DNA of 64,000 nt from UBA6522 sp965205045 (GCA_965205045.1 OZ242032.1:25523-89522), one strand, 5' to 3'; counted from the first letter of the stretch, positions 35,251-44,354 are shown. Program-made: numbers and translations. The notes: generated by a model from the sequence alone, not told the origin.

Positions 35251-37314
35251 ATGCTGCGATTTGCCGACGAACTGCTGTTGCTCCTGATCGACGACAATCG
35301 GGGCGATCTCATTCCCATTCCGGCGTGGTCCCTGGCGTGCGCGCTGGCCGGCGCCCTGCTGATGGACCTGGCCCTGGAAGGCCGTATCGACACGGACCCC
35401 GACTCCCTGTCGTTGCTGGACGCGACGCCGCTGGACGATGACCTGCTGGACCCCGTGCTGGCCGAAATCGCCCAGGCCGAGGCGGCGCGTCCGGCCCGCT
35501 TCTGGGTGGCGCACGTCGCCGAACGGGGCGACGAGATTCGTGACAAGACGCTGGCCCGCCTCACGGCGCAGGGCATCCTCGAAGTCGAGGAAGGGGGCTT
35601 TTTCGCCTTCCTGCCCAGCGTGTCGCGCACCCGCCGTTACCCGGCGGACCAGGCGATGCGCGAGGACGTGCGGCTGCGCATCATGCGGGCGCTGTTCAGC
35701 AACGACATTCCCGACCCCAACGACGTCGTGATCATCGGCTTGGCGGATGCCTGCGGCGTATTCGAGCGCCTGCTGCCCCCGGCCGAGCACAAGGTGGCGC
35801 AAGAGCGCATCGCCCTGCTCGGCCGCATGGACCTGATCGGCCGCGCCGTCGCCGAGGCCATCCGCTACGACACGCCCGCTGCCACCTCCCCCCGGGCCCG
35901 GGACATCCCCATGGCGCGGCCGCCGCTGGTCAGCGTGCTGCTGGGCACCGCCTTCATCCGCGAGCAGTACCGCAAGCTGGGGCCGATCTTTCAGGTCGAG
36001 AAGAACGCCGTGACGCGGCTGCTCGAGGCGCTCTTCATCACCCGGCCGCTGGCGCGGCGGGGCAAGAAGGACGACGGCAGGCTCCTCGTCATGGCCGGCC
36101 CGGAGGCCAACCGTTTCTTCTCGAAAAACGACAAGGCCTACTTCCGCAGCCGCGAGTTCTGGATGCGTTTCGAAGAGCAGTTCGACGCCCGGGCGACGCG
36201 CGCCAGCCTGAGCACCAGCGGCGAGGACCACTTCCGCTTGCGGCGCGCCAAGCGGCCCGGCTACTCGCACGCCGTGGGCGAGACCCAGGTGGCCGGCATC
36301 GTGGACGTGACGCGGCGGGAAATCGCCTCGTGGCCGGCCGGCAAACCCGTAGGCGGCACGGCCATGAGCCAGCGGCTCGTCTACAGCCTGATGTGCCGGA
36401 TCATGGTCGGGATTTCCGCGCCGGAGTACTACGACGACTTCATGGCCCTGTTCGAGGCGTCGTTCAAGGCGATCCTCGGCCTGTATCCCGGCCGTCTGCG
36501 CTGGCGCCGCCTGCGGCGGGCGCGGGCGCGGCTGGACGAGCTGACCGCCAGGATCATCGCCCTGCACGAGCCGGAAAACCGCGGCGACCGTCCGCCGGAC
36601 GTCGTCGACCACCTGCTTGCCCTGCACCGCGCCGACCCGGCGTTCCTGCCCGAGACGGACGTGGGCATCCTCGTCCTGGAGCCCATTTACGCGCCCATGG
36701 ACACCCTGGCCCACAGCCTGTCGTTCATGCTCTACGAGCTGCTCAAGGACCCCGAACTGCTGCACCGCGCGCGGCTGGAAGCGGACGCCCTTTTCGCTGA
36801 GGGGACACCGACGCCGCAAGGCGTGCGCCGGCTCGACGTGATCAGGCGCGCCTATATGGAGACGCTGCGCCGCTATCCGATTGTCCCGCGCACCGTGCGC
36901 ACGGTGAGCAACGCGTTCGAGTTTGCCGGCTGCACGGTTGCCGCCGGCCGGCAGGTCATTCTGGACTTCACGCTGACGCACCATCTGCCGGAGTATTTTC
37001 CGGATCCGCAGCGCTTCGACATCGAGCGCTTCGCGCCGCCGCGCAACGAGCACCGGCAGTCGGGGGTGTACGTGCCTTACGGCTTGGGGACGCACCGCTG
37101 CCTCGGGGAGCACCTGGCCGAATTCCTGGCGCCGGCCACCATGGCGACGATCCTGCACGACGTGGAGCTGGCGCTGGAGCCGCCCGGCTACACCCTGACG
37201 GGCCGGCGAATAAGCGGACTCCCGACCCCGCATCCGGGCAAGTCGTTCAGGTTTCGCCTGGTGGGCCGGCGCTCGGCTGCCACCGCATCGGCAAGCGCCG
37301 CGACGGGCGACTGA
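35251..37314 (+). CDS. GPP34 (GOLPH3-like) domain fused to cytochrome P450
   Basis: The protein has 687 residues in one uninterrupted frame. Residues 1-215 (FADELLLLLIDDNRGDLIPI, then GALLMDLALEGRIDTD) match the GPP34/GOLPH3 fold, which binds phosphoinositides in eukaryotes and is found without known function in some bacteria. From about residue 228 (ARPPLVSVLLGTAFIREQYR) a P450 follows. Its I-helix reads YAPMDTLAHSL instead of the usual AGxDT, the ExxR is METLRRYP (about 536) and the heme loop is PYGLGTHRCLGE, with Cys near 617 and Tyr replacing the first Phe. The fusion suggests a P450 tethered to a membrane lipid. It lies between two sulfotransferases and an MFS exporter. Confidence 0.85.
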   Translation: MLRFADELLLLLIDDNRGDLIPIPAWSLACALAGALLMDLALEGRIDTDPDSLSLLDATPLDDDLLDPVLAEIAQAEAARPARFWVAHVAERGDEIRDKTLARLTAQGILEVEEGGFFAFLPSVSRTRRYPADQAMREDVRLRIMRALFSNDIPDPNDVVIIGLADACGVFERLLPPAEHKVAQERIALLGRMDLIGRAVAEAIRYDTPAATSPRARDIPMARPPLVSVLLGTAFIREQYRKLGPIFQVEKNAVTRLLEALFITRPLARRGKKDDGRLLVMAGPEANRFFSKNDKAYFRSREFWMRFEEQFDARATRASLSTSGEDHFRLRRAKRPGYSHAVGETQVAGIVDVTRREIASWPAGKPVGGTAMSQRLVYSLMCRIMVGISAPEYYDDFMALFEASFKAILGLYPGRLRWRRLRRARARLDELTARIIALHEPENRGDRPPDVVDHLLALHRADPAFLPETDVGILVLEPIYAPMDTLAHSLSFMLYELLKDPELLHRARLEADALFAEGTPTPQGVRRLDVIRRAYMETLRRYPIVPRTVRTVSNAFEFAGCTVAAGRQVILDFTLTHHLPEYFPDPQRFDIERFAPPRNEHRQSGVYVPYGLGTHRCLGEHLAEFLAPATMATILHDVELALEPPGYTLTGRRISGLPTPHPGKSFRFRLVGRRSAATASASAATGD

Positions 37315-37328
37315 GGAGCCGGCGAAGA

Positions 37329-37940
37329 TTGGACCGGCTCGCCGCCCAGTCGCTCCCCCCACGGCGGCTCGCCCTGGCGACGACCGGCGTGATGCTGGCG
37401 ATGTTCCTGTCCGTCTTCAGCCAGACCATCGTCGCCACCGCGATGCCCCGCATCATCGCCGACCTGGGCGGCTTCGACCGCTACACCTGGCCGGCGACGG
37501 CCTATCTGGTGGCGACGGCCGTCGCCGTGCCGATCGTGGGGCGGCTGTCCGACATCTATGGACGCCGGATGTTCCTCATCCTCGGCCTGCTCATGTTCAC
37601 GCTGTGCTCGGTGCCGGCGGGTTTCAGCCAGTCCATGACGCAACTGGTCGCTTTCCGCCTCCTGCAGGGCATCGGCGGCGGCCTCATCGCGGCCAGCAGT
37701 TTCGCCGCCGCCGCCGATCTTTTTCCGCCCCAGGGCCGCGGCCGGTTTGAAGCCTACGCCGGCCTCACGTCCGGCATCGCCGCGGTCGCCGGGCCGCTCC
37801 TGGGCGGTTTCATCACCGACCACTTCGCCTGGAACTGGATCTTCCTGCTGAACGTTCCGGTCGGCCTCCTGGTTCTGGCGATCGTGCTGGCCTTTCCGAA
37901 AATCCGTTCCGAGGTCGAAGACCGCCGCCTGGACTACCCC
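37329..37940 (+). pseudogene. DHA2-type MFS exporter, truncated by a transposon
   Basis: The start is TTG 37329, with GAGGAG upstream, 14 bases after the P450 gene. About 204 residues remain: MLAMFLSVFSQTIVATAMP (TM1), AYLVATAVAVPIVG, MFS motif A GRLSDIYGRRMFLILG, then three to four more helices to FPKIRSEVEDRR. The frame then enters the Tn3 inverted repeat at 37941 and stops at 37976. A normal 14-helix DHA2 transporter has about 480-500 residues, and the missing part is not found on the far side of the transposon. It originally would have exported the product of the sulfotransferase/P450 operon. Confidence 0.85.
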
Positions 37941-38171
37941 GGGTCGGTTGCGGAAAAGGGCGAAAAACCACGCTAAGCGCCCAAGCCTTCTTTCAGCCCC
38001 TTCAAAACCCTGCCTTCGGGTCCACGAATAACACTTCTTTGTCGCGAGTCGTGGCGGTATGCCCTCACGAGTCGCTTTTTGCCGTAAAATAATCACGACA
38101 AGCCCGAAGTTATCTTTTTACGATAAGATACGCAGTCCATATCATTTTCGAGACTGTGAGGAGGACACCCC

Positions 38172-38774
38172 ATGGGACTCATTGGCTACGCCCGCGTATC
38201 CACCGCCGAAGGCCGCCAGGTACTCGATCGCCAGCTTGACGCCCTGAACGATGCCGGGTGCGAGCGCGTGTTCGAGGATCATGCTTCCGGCGCCGCCTCC
38301 AACCGACCGAACCTGGCCGCCTGTCTCGATTACCTGCGGCAGGGCGACATCCTTGTCGTCCTCGACCTCGACCGCCTGGGCCGCCGGGCGGGTGAACTCA
38401 TCGCCCTGATCGACGAACTTGACCACCGCGGCGTCGGGTTCCGCGCCCTCAATTCACCGATGGACACGACCGCACCCGCGGGCCGTGCCTTCCTGCAGAT
38501 CCAGGCAGCCTTTGCGGAAATGGAGCGTAACGTCATCCGCCAACGCATCCGTGAGGGTGTCAAGGCGGCGCGGGCCCGCGGGCGCAAAGGCGGCCGCCCC
38601 CGCGTCATGACCCCCGAGAAGCTGCGATATGCTCAGAACCTCATGGCCGACCAGACACGCTCGATACCCGATATCTGTCGCGAACTCGGCCGCATCCCCG
38701 CCAGCACGCTCTACCACTACCTGCACGCCGACGGAACCCTCAAGGAGCCCGGGCGACGGCTCCTCGACGCCTGA
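38172..38774 (+). CDS. tnpR: Serine resolvase TnpR of Tn3-family transposon 1
   Basis: The protein has 200 residues. GAGGAGG lies before the ATG. Catalytic Ser is in LIGYARVSTAEGRQVLDRQL (about residue 10), with ILVVLDLDRLGRRAGELI and AFAEMERNVIRQRIREG downstream. The C-terminal helix-turn-helix (SIPDICRELGRIPASTLYHYL) binds the res site. The res site should lie in the AT-rich 38010-38160 interval. It resolves cointegrates made by TnpA. Confidence 0.92.
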   Translation: MGLIGYARVSTAEGRQVLDRQLDALNDAGCERVFEDHASGAASNRPNLAACLDYLRQGDILVVLDLDRLGRRAGELIALIDELDHRGVGFRALNSPMDTTAPAGRAFLQIQAAFAEMERNVIRQRIREGVKAARARGRKGGRPRVMTPEKLRYAQNLMADQTRSIPDICRELGRIPASTLYHYLHADGTLKEPGRRLLDA

Positions 38775-38816
38775 TCCCGCTTCACGCACCCAACCTTTTG
38801 CGGAACGGAACCGACC

Positions 38817-41705
38817 ATGCCCCGTAGAGCCATTCTCACGGACCGGCAGCGGTCCGCCTTGCTCGATCTGCCGACCGACGAGCCTTCGCTAAGGAGGCAC
38901 TACACCCTGGCTGACGATGATCTGGAACACATCACCCGGCGCCGGCGCGCCGAAAACCGCCTTGGTTTCGCCCTTCAGCTTTGTGTCCTGCGCTACCCCG
39001 GTCGCGTGCTGCATCCCGGCGAACTGATCCCATCTGAGGTCGTGGCGTTCATTGCCGTCCAGCTGGGCATCGTGGTGGAGTCCCTGTTGCCCTATGCAGC
39101 GCGGAGCCAGACGCGACAGGAACACATGACGGCGCTGCGCTCGATCTACGGATACCGCACGTTCGCCGGACGCGCAGCCAGGGACCTGAAGACCTGGCTG
39201 GACGAGCAGGCCGAGGAGGCGCGCTCCAACGAGGAACTGGCAAGACGCCTCGTCGAGGAATGCCGCCGCAGGCAAGTCATCCTGCCCGCGGTCTCAACGC
39301 TCGAACGGCTGTGCGCCGACGCCGCAGTGGCAGCCGACCGCCGGGTTGAGGAGAGAATTGCCGGCCGTCTCGACACCGCCACGCGAATGGCTCTCGACAG
39401 CCTACTTTCGGAAACGCTGGAAGGCCGCGTGACACGCTTCGTCTGGCTGCGGCAGTTCGAGCCGGGCAACAATGCCGCCATCGCCGGACGCTTGCTGGAG
39501 CGCCTGGAGTTCCTGCAGCATCTCGGTCTCTGCGAGCAGATCATCGAAGGCGTGCCTGCCCACCGCGTTGCCCGTCTGAGAAGACAAGGCGAACGGCACT
39601 TCGCCGACGGCCTGCGTGAGATGCTCGACAACCGGCGCCTAGCCATCCTGGCAATATGCGCCGTGGAATGGCAGGCGGCTCTGGCGGACGTTCTCGTCGA
39701 GACCCATGACCGCATCGTCGGCAGGACCTGGCGGGAGGCGGAAAGACTCTGCGATGCCCGCATCGACGACGCCAGGGCAACGGTCCGCCGCACCCTCAGG
39801 TCCTTCGCCGACCTCGGGCAGGCGCTGCTCGAAGCCCGGCATCAGCCCGCCATGCTCGAACAGGCCGTGTCAGGCAAGCTGGGCTGGGACAGGCTGAGCG
39901 ACCTGGTGACCGTGGCCGAACGCCTGACCGATACGATGTCGAACGATCCGCTCGCCCACGTGGCGCAGGGGCACGGCCGCCTCAGGCGCTACGCCCTGCG
40001 CATGCTGCGGGCCCTCGATATCCAGGCCGCCCCGGTTGCAAAGCCTCTGCTGGACGCTGCCAGTCTGATCCGCGACGGCCGCAGCCACAGCAGCCCGAGA
40101 GCCTTTCTGCGTCCGGCCTCCAAGTGGCACCGGTATCTCGATGCGCAGCCCAAGGGCGACAAGCGGCTCTGGGAGGTGGCCGTCCTGTCCCATCTGCGCG
40201 ACGGCTTCCGCTCCGGCGACCTCTGGCTGCCGCGCTCCCGACGTCACGGCGACCCGACTCAGGCACTGGTCCCGCTGCCGGCCACAACGAGCAACGCCGC
40301 ACTGGCCGTGCCGCTCGACGTCGGCGAATGGCTCGCCGACCGGCAGGCATGGATGACACACGGACTGGAGAGGCTCGCCAAGGCAGCTCGGACCGGGGCC
40401 ATCCCGGGTGGCGTCATCCGTGACGGCGGCCTGAACATCGACCGGCTCACCGCCGAGACCCCGGAAGGCGCAGACGAGCTCATTCTCGATCTCTACAAGC
40501 GCCTGCCGGAGACGCGCATCACTGACATCCTGGTGGAGGTCGACACCGAGGTCGGCTTCACGGACGCCTTCGTCCATATGCGCACCGGAGCACCCTGCAA
40601 GGACAGGATCGGCCTGCTCAACGTGCTACTGGCCGAAGGCATCAACCTTAGCCTCGGCAAGATGGCCGATTCCACCAACACCCACGACTACTGGGAACTC
40701 ATGCGGCTATCGCGCTGGCACGTGGAAGGCGAAGCTTTTGCCCGTGCGTTGGCGATGGTGATCGAGGCACAGGCCAAGCTGCCTATGGCGGCATTCTGGG
40801 GGCCGGGGACTACCGCATCGAGCGACGGCCAGTTTTTTCCGACCACAAGGCAGGGAGAGGCCATGAACCTGGTCAATGCCAGGTACGGAAACGAGCCCGG
40901 ACTCAAGGCCTACACTCACGTGTCGGACCGTTTCGGGCCCTTCGCCACCCAGATCATCCCGGCGACGGCGGGCGAGGCGCCTTACATCTTGGACGGCCTG
41001 CTGATGAACGAGACCGGCCGTCGTGTCCGTGAACAGTACGCCGACACCGGCGGCTTCACCGATCACGTCTTCGCCGTCACCTCTATCCTGGGCTACCGCT
41101 TCGTGCCGCGCATCCGCGACCTGCCCTCCAAGCGTATCTATGTCTTCGAGCCGGCCGCCTGCCCGAAAGAACTGCGCGGCCTCATCGGCGGCAAACTCCG
41201 CCAGTCGCTGATCACGTCGAACTGGCCCGACATCCTTCGGCTGGGCGCGACCCTGGCCGCGGGAACGGTTGCTCCCAGCCTGATCCTGCGTAAGCTGGCC
41301 GCCTACCCGCGCCGTAATGACCTCGCCGCGGCGCTACGCGAAGTCGGCCGCATTGAGCGCACTCTCTTCATGATCGACTGGGCACTGGATCCGGCCATGC
41401 AGCGGCGAGCCCAGATCGGCCTCAACAAGGGTGAGTCCCACCACGCCCTGAAGAACGCTTTGCGCATCGGCCGCCAGGGAGAAATCCGGGATCGCAGTAC
41501 AGAGGGCCAGCATTACCGCATGGCAGGCCTCAATCTGCTCGCCGCCATCGTCATCTACTGGAACACCGTCCGGCTGGGTGAAGCAGTTGCCAAGCGAAGG
41601 CGCGCCGGCCTGCCCGTCGCCCCCGAGCTTCTGCCGCACACCTCACCCCTCGGATGGGGCCACCTCCTGATTAACGGCGAATACAAGTGGCCAAGGAGAC
41701 GTTGA
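38817..41705 (+). CDS. tnpA: Tn3-family transposase TnpA
   Basis: The protein has 962 residues, within the family norm of about 950-1000. The N-terminal DUF4158-type region (PTDEPSLRRHYTLADDDLEH) binds the terminal repeats. The C-terminal DDE domain includes VEVDTEVGFTDAF, TASSDGQFFPTTRQGEAMN and AIVIYWNTVRLGEAV, and ends HLLINGEYKWPRRR. The gene is intact, and 42 bases separate it from tnpR. It catalyses replicative transposition. Confidence 0.95.
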   Translation: MPRRAILTDRQRSALLDLPTDEPSLRRHYTLADDDLEHITRRRRAENRLGFALQLCVLRYPGRVLHPGELIPSEVVAFIAVQLGIVVESLLPYAARSQTRQEHMTALRSIYGYRTFAGRAARDLKTWLDEQAEEARSNEELARRLVEECRRRQVILPAVSTLERLCADAAVAADRRVEERIAGRLDTATRMALDSLLSETLEGRVTRFVWLRQFEPGNNAAIAGRLLERLEFLQHLGLCEQIIEGVPAHRVARLRRQGERHFADGLREMLDNRRLAILAICAVEWQAALADVLVETHDRIVGRTWREAERLCDARIDDARATVRRTLRSFADLGQALLEARHQPAMLEQAVSGKLGWDRLSDLVTVAERLTDTMSNDPLAHVAQGHGRLRRYALRMLRALDIQAAPVAKPLLDAASLIRDGRSHSSPRAFLRPASKWHRYLDAQPKGDKRLWEVAVLSHLRDGFRSGDLWLPRSRRHGDPTQALVPLPATTSNAALAVPLDVGEWLADRQAWMTHGLERLAKAARTGAIPGGVIRDGGLNIDRLTAETPEGADELILDLYKRLPETRITDILVEVDTEVGFTDAFVHMRTGAPCKDRIGLLNVLLAEGINLSLGKMADSTNTHDYWELMRLSRWHVEGEAFARALAMVIEAQAKLPMAAFWGPGTTASSDGQFFPTTRQGEAMNLVNARYGNEPGLKAYTHVSDRFGPFATQIIPATAGEAPYILDGLLMNETGRRVREQYADTGGFTDHVFAVTSILGYRFVPRIRDLPSKRIYVFEPAACPKELRGLIGGKLRQSLITSNWPDILRLGATLAAGTVAPSLILRKLAAYPRRNDLAAALREVGRIERTLFMIDWALDPAMQRRAQIGLNKGESHHALKNALRIGRQGEIRDRSTEGQHYRMAGLNLLAAIVIYWNTVRLGEAVAKRRRAGLPVAPELLPHTSPLGWGHLLINGEYKWPRRR

Positions 41706-41816
41706 TTCGGCCTTAGAGTGTTTTTTCGCCCTTTTCCGCAACCGACCCGAACTCCCCTTCTATCAATTGTTTTCCTTGAATAATCAAGGTATGCGCGTGT
41801 CCGGCTCTGCGGGCAC

Positions 41817-41847
41817 AAAAAAGCCCCCCGGGAAATGCACCGGAGGG
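41817..41847 (-). terminator. Rho-independent terminator ending the minus-strand block
   Basis: On the minus strand CCCTCCGG and CCGGGGGGC pair around an A/T-rich loop, followed by six T. It lies about 50 bases after the small DUF2158-like gene and marks the end of the co-directional genes from 50.5 to 41.9 kb. Confidence 0.65.
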
Positions 41848-41895
41848 ATGGCTTCCAGGTTCCGACAGCCCTGTGTTTTCCTTTGTCTCCAGGCC

Positions 41896-41994
41896 CTAGC
41901 CCCGAAGGCTTTCTGCTCCAATATCCGTTACGGTCATTTTCGGCGAACCGCTGTTTAGTTCTACCACGTCGCCGACCTTGAATTGAGTCTCCAT
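41896..41994 (-). CDS. Very small DUF2158 (YodC-like) protein
   Basis: A 32-residue frame starts at ATG 41994, with GAAGGAA 8 bases upstream. FKVGDVVELNSGSPKMTV is the hallmark of the DUF2158/YodC family (GDVVxLxSGGPxMTV). Family members usually run 50-70 residues and end with a Trp-rich strand; here the protein stops after DIGAESLRG, so it may be shortened. It is the last gene of the block, 19 bases after 42013-42267. Confidence 0.6.
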   Translation of the reverse strand: METQFKVGDVVELNSGSPKMTVTDIGAESLRG

Positions 41995-42012
41995 TGTTCG
42001 TTCCTTCAGAAA

Positions 42013-42267
42013 TTAACCTTCTGTTGTCGGTGAAGGCAGAGTGCCGAGCAAAATTTCAGAAACCATGCGTGACAGCCTTCCGCCAATTTTCCTACATTCT
42101 ACTGCTGCATCGTGGAATTCGCGGAAAGTGGTCGCGCAGGGCTGCAATTCAGCCGATAGCCGTTCGAATTTGATATCCAGATTGATTTGCTCGGCTTCCA
42201 TCTCCGCGCGAAACCTTGCCAGATGCTTCAAGAATATCTCGATAGAAACCTCTGTGTCTCTTTTCAT
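42013..42267 (-). CDS. Hypothetical helical protein
   Basis: The 84-residue protein is charged and almost all helical (EIFLKHLARFRAEMEAEQIN, ECRKIGGRLSRMVSEIL). It has no recognised domain or signal. It sits 11 bases after the methyltransferase-HNH gene, so it is likely co-transcribed and could be a partner of that enzyme. An in-frame ATG with GGAGCGGCGCC before it supports the start. Confidence 0.5.
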   Translation of the reverse strand: MKRDTEVSIEIFLKHLARFRAEMEAEQINLDIKFERLSAELQPCATTFREFHDAAVECRKIGGRLSRMVSEILLGTLPSPTTEG

Positions 42268-42278
42268 GGCGCCGCTCC

Positions 42279-43721
42279 TTACGCCACCCGTATCCCCTCA
42301 GCTCTCAGCCTCGCAATCAATTCCTCTTGCGTCCCCGTCCCCTTGAGCGAGTTGCACGCCCCACACAGCAGTTGCAAGTTGTCCGGATGATCCGTGCCGC
42401 CCTTCGCCTGCGGCACCACGTGGTCAATAGTGAGGTTACGGAACGGGAAGTGTGTACGGCATCCCGTGCAATTACCTTCCTGCTTGCCGTACAGCGTGTG
42501 TTTGTGCGTGCGGTAGTTCGGCAGGCTTGCAACGTCAGTGCGCTGTGGTATGTCCACGCGGCGAACAGCCTTGAACAGCAGGGCACCTTCGCGGCGCATC
42601 CGGGTTTCGACGAGTTGCGCGGCAAGCGGCGACAGGTCGATCCCGACCCATTGCCGTTCCAGCCGGTCGGCAGCAACACACGCCGTGGCGCAGCCGCAGA
42701 ATGGGTCGAGGATCATGTCGCCAGGGTTAGATGAGGCGCGGATGATGCGGTCGAGCAGGGCGAGGGGCTTCTGGGTAGGATAACCGATGCGTTCTTTGGC
42801 TTGCGGATTGACCGGCGGAATGTCGGCCCATACGTCCGGCGGTACCTGCCCAGGATTCGCGGAAAGATAGCGCTTGAGTTCTGGCGTCCCTTTCGATGTA
42901 AAGACAATCAATCCGGCTTCGTGTAGCATGTCGAGCCGTTTCAACACGCTGAGTTCCGACCGGTATCCAGGGATGCAATTCTCTTCTATCCACTCCGCAT
43001 AGGCTCCCGTGCGAGGCACGCTCCAGTGTCTGCCAATATTGGTGGGGTCCCAACCCTTCCAAGCGGCACCGGCTTCGCCCGTGCTGACGCCCGCGCCGGT
43101 CAGATCGCCCCTGCGATACTTTCCTGTGTCGTCCCTGTAACGATACTTGGATGCTACGTTCGGTTCAGCTAGAGGGACACGCGCAGCGGCGCGGTCGATT
43201 TCCGAGCCATAGAACAGCAGCCGATCCGCTGTCCGTCCAAACCGCCCGGCATCGTTATGGTTGGATACCCGTTTCCAGATTATCTCGTTTTGAAACATGC
43301 CCTTCCCGAATACCGCATCCATGAGCATCTTCAAATAATGGCTGGCTGCATCATCACAGTGCAGATACAGCGACCCCGTATCCTTGAGCAGCCGCCGCAT
43401 TTCGAGTAGCCGTACGCCCATCATCATGAGGTATGACTTCATGCTCTTGCCGTGCGCCTGGCCCGCCGCATCGATAACGGCATACAGCGGCGGCTCGCGC
43501 TCGGCAATCTCACCGTGCCACGCGAGGTCCACGTCGTCCAACGTCCACGCATCCTTGAACGCCGCGCCCGCCGCCTCGCTGCCTATCGGTGCCGAGTAGG
43601 TACGATTGGAGTTGAACGGCGGGTCCAAGTAGATCAGGTCAACCGAGGCCGAGTTCATGCCGCGCATGATGTCCAGGTTGTCGCCGGTCCACATGGTGCG
43701 GTTTTGCCAGTTGGGTTGCAT
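42279..43721 (-). CDS. DNA methyltransferase fused to an HNH nuclease domain
   Basis: The protein has 480 residues from ATG 43721 (MQPNWQNRTMWTGDNLD), chosen because family members begin just before GDNL; the frame also extends 18 codons upstream. The catalytic motif YLDPPFNSN is at about residues 31-39 and the AdoMet motif ILDPFCGCATACVAADRL near 345, giving the beta-class order of N6-adenine/N4-cytosine methyltransferases. The target-recognition region lies between. The last 90 residues carry an HNH finger: CTGCRTHFPFRNLTIDHVVP, then CGAC, with His and Asn metal ligands. Fusion of a methyltransferase with HNH could be a self-contained modification-nuclease unit or a phage-type methylase with an accessory finger. 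Confidence 0.85.
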   Translation of the reverse strand: MQPNWQNRTMWTGDNLDIMRGMNSASVDLIYLDPPFNSNRTYSAPIGSEAAGAAFKDAWTLDDVDLAWHGEIAEREPPLYAVIDAAGQAHGKSMKSYLMMMGVRLLEMRRLLKDTGSLYLHCDDAASHYLKMLMDAVFGKGMFQNEIIWKRVSNHNDAGRFGRTADRLLFYGSEIDRAAARVPLAEPNVASKYRYRDDTGKYRRGDLTGAGVSTGEAGAAWKGWDPTNIGRHWSVPRTGAYAEWIEENCIPGYRSELSVLKRLDMLHEAGLIVFTSKGTPELKRYLSANPGQVPPDVWADIPPVNPQAKERIGYPTQKPLALLDRIIRASSNPGDMILDPFCGCATACVAADRLERQWVGIDLSPLAAQLVETRMRREGALLFKAVRRVDIPQRTDVASLPNYRTHKHTLYGKQEGNCTGCRTHFPFRNLTIDHVVPQAKGGTDHPDNLQLLCGACNSLKGTGTQEELIARLRAEGIRVA

Positions 43722-43771
43722 GGTTATCGAAGGTCTCCCGCCAACGCCTGCGCGCTGTGGTTTCGGCGTGA

Positions 43772-44110
43772 TCAAATATCCCGCGTCAGGGTTTCCACTC
43801 GGTCTCGGATAGCCTTCACCACCACTTCTGTCCTTTTGGCAGGCTGTTGGGCAACCTGATATAAACCAAACACCATACGCTGCAAAGCTAAGTCTGATCC
43901 CATGGTCTTATATATGGGCCAAAAAGCAGTAAGCGCACTCTGCCTCACCCTCTCTGCGCTTGAGGTGGTCTCAGGAGTATCAAAACCTATACGGCTCATT
44001 TGCTCGGCACCGAGAAAGGCCGCTAGTTCTTCCTTGGTCATCGCAGCGAGAAAGGCCTCCACCGCTCGCTCACGGGCCTTACGTTTTTCGGCATCGTTAG
44101 ATTCAGTCAT
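43772..44110 (-). CDS. Hypothetical protein upstream of the methyltransferase
   Basis: The protein has 112 residues. The ATG has AAGGAGATG upstream. It is helical and charged (AEKRKARERAVEAFLAAMT, then LAAFLGAEQMSRIGFDTPE), with no recognised domain. Its stop lies 51 bases before the chosen methyltransferase start, in the same direction. Possibly a small accessory of that locus; function unknown. Confidence 0.5.
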   Translation of the reverse strand: MTESNDAEKRKARERAVEAFLAAMTKEELAAFLGAEQMSRIGFDTPETTSSAERVRQSALTAFWPIYKTMGSDLALQRMVFGLYQVAQQPAKRTEVVVKAIRDRVETLTRDI

Positions 44111-44132
44111 TTACATCTCCTTTTTCATCGCT

Positions 44133-44354
44133 TCACGGGGCGGCGGCACGAAGGAATGCATGGGCAATCGCCGGCGTCTCCCCCCACTCAGGAAAAATTT
44201 CGAGCCGTTGAAGTATTGCCGCCATCTCCTTCGCCACCGCATCCACGGATAGTGTTTCCATACGCTGCCCAGCTTCCGATAAGCGGTCATATGTCACCTT
44301 GCAGGCAAAAAGCCCCTCCAGGAGAGCCTCCGGAGGGGCATCTGAAAGGTTCAA
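44133..44354 (-). CDS. Hypothetical protein whose start overlaps a terminator
   Basis: The frame opens at ATG 44354, but its first 16 codons coincide with the terminator at 44307-44339. Translation may really begin at GTG near 44297 or ATG 44261 (METLSVDAVAKEMAAILQRL). The remaining part is acidic and helical. No family recognised. It is followed 22 bases later by 43772-44110 in the same direction. Confidence 0.4.
   Translation of the reverse strand: MNLSDAPPEALLEGLFACKVTYDRLSEAGQRMETLSVDAVAKEMAAILQRLEIFPEWGETPAIAHAFLRAAAP
44307..44339 (-). terminator. Rho-independent terminator
   Basis: On the minus strand GCCCCTCCGGAGG pairs with CTCCTGGAGGGGC (GC-rich stem), followed by TTTTTGC. It lies about 110 bases after the stop of the secreted helix-turn-helix gene and inside the opening of the next frame, so it may attenuate the downstream genes. 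Confidence 0.75.

Larger units (their letters stand above)
37941..41748 (+). mobile_element. Tn3-family transposon 1 (tnpR-tnpA)
   Basis: The 37-bp terminal inverted repeats are 37941-37977 and 41712-41748, both starting GGGTCGGTTGCGGAAAAGGG, with three mismatches. The element carries only a resolvase and a transposase, both intact. Flanking 5-bp sequences (ACCCC and GAACT) do not match, so there is no target duplication. The flanks have been rearranged, probably by recombination with other copies of the same ends at 56931-56967 or 63338-63374. Confidence 0.9.

Noticed and set aside
35020..37362. 780-codon minus-strand frame
   Set aside because: Antisense to the GPP34-P450 gene, whose heme loop and ExxR motif are unmistakable.
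41767..41958. 63-codon plus-strand frame
   Set aside because: No ribosome binding site. It runs through a terminator and the opposite-strand DUF2158-like gene.
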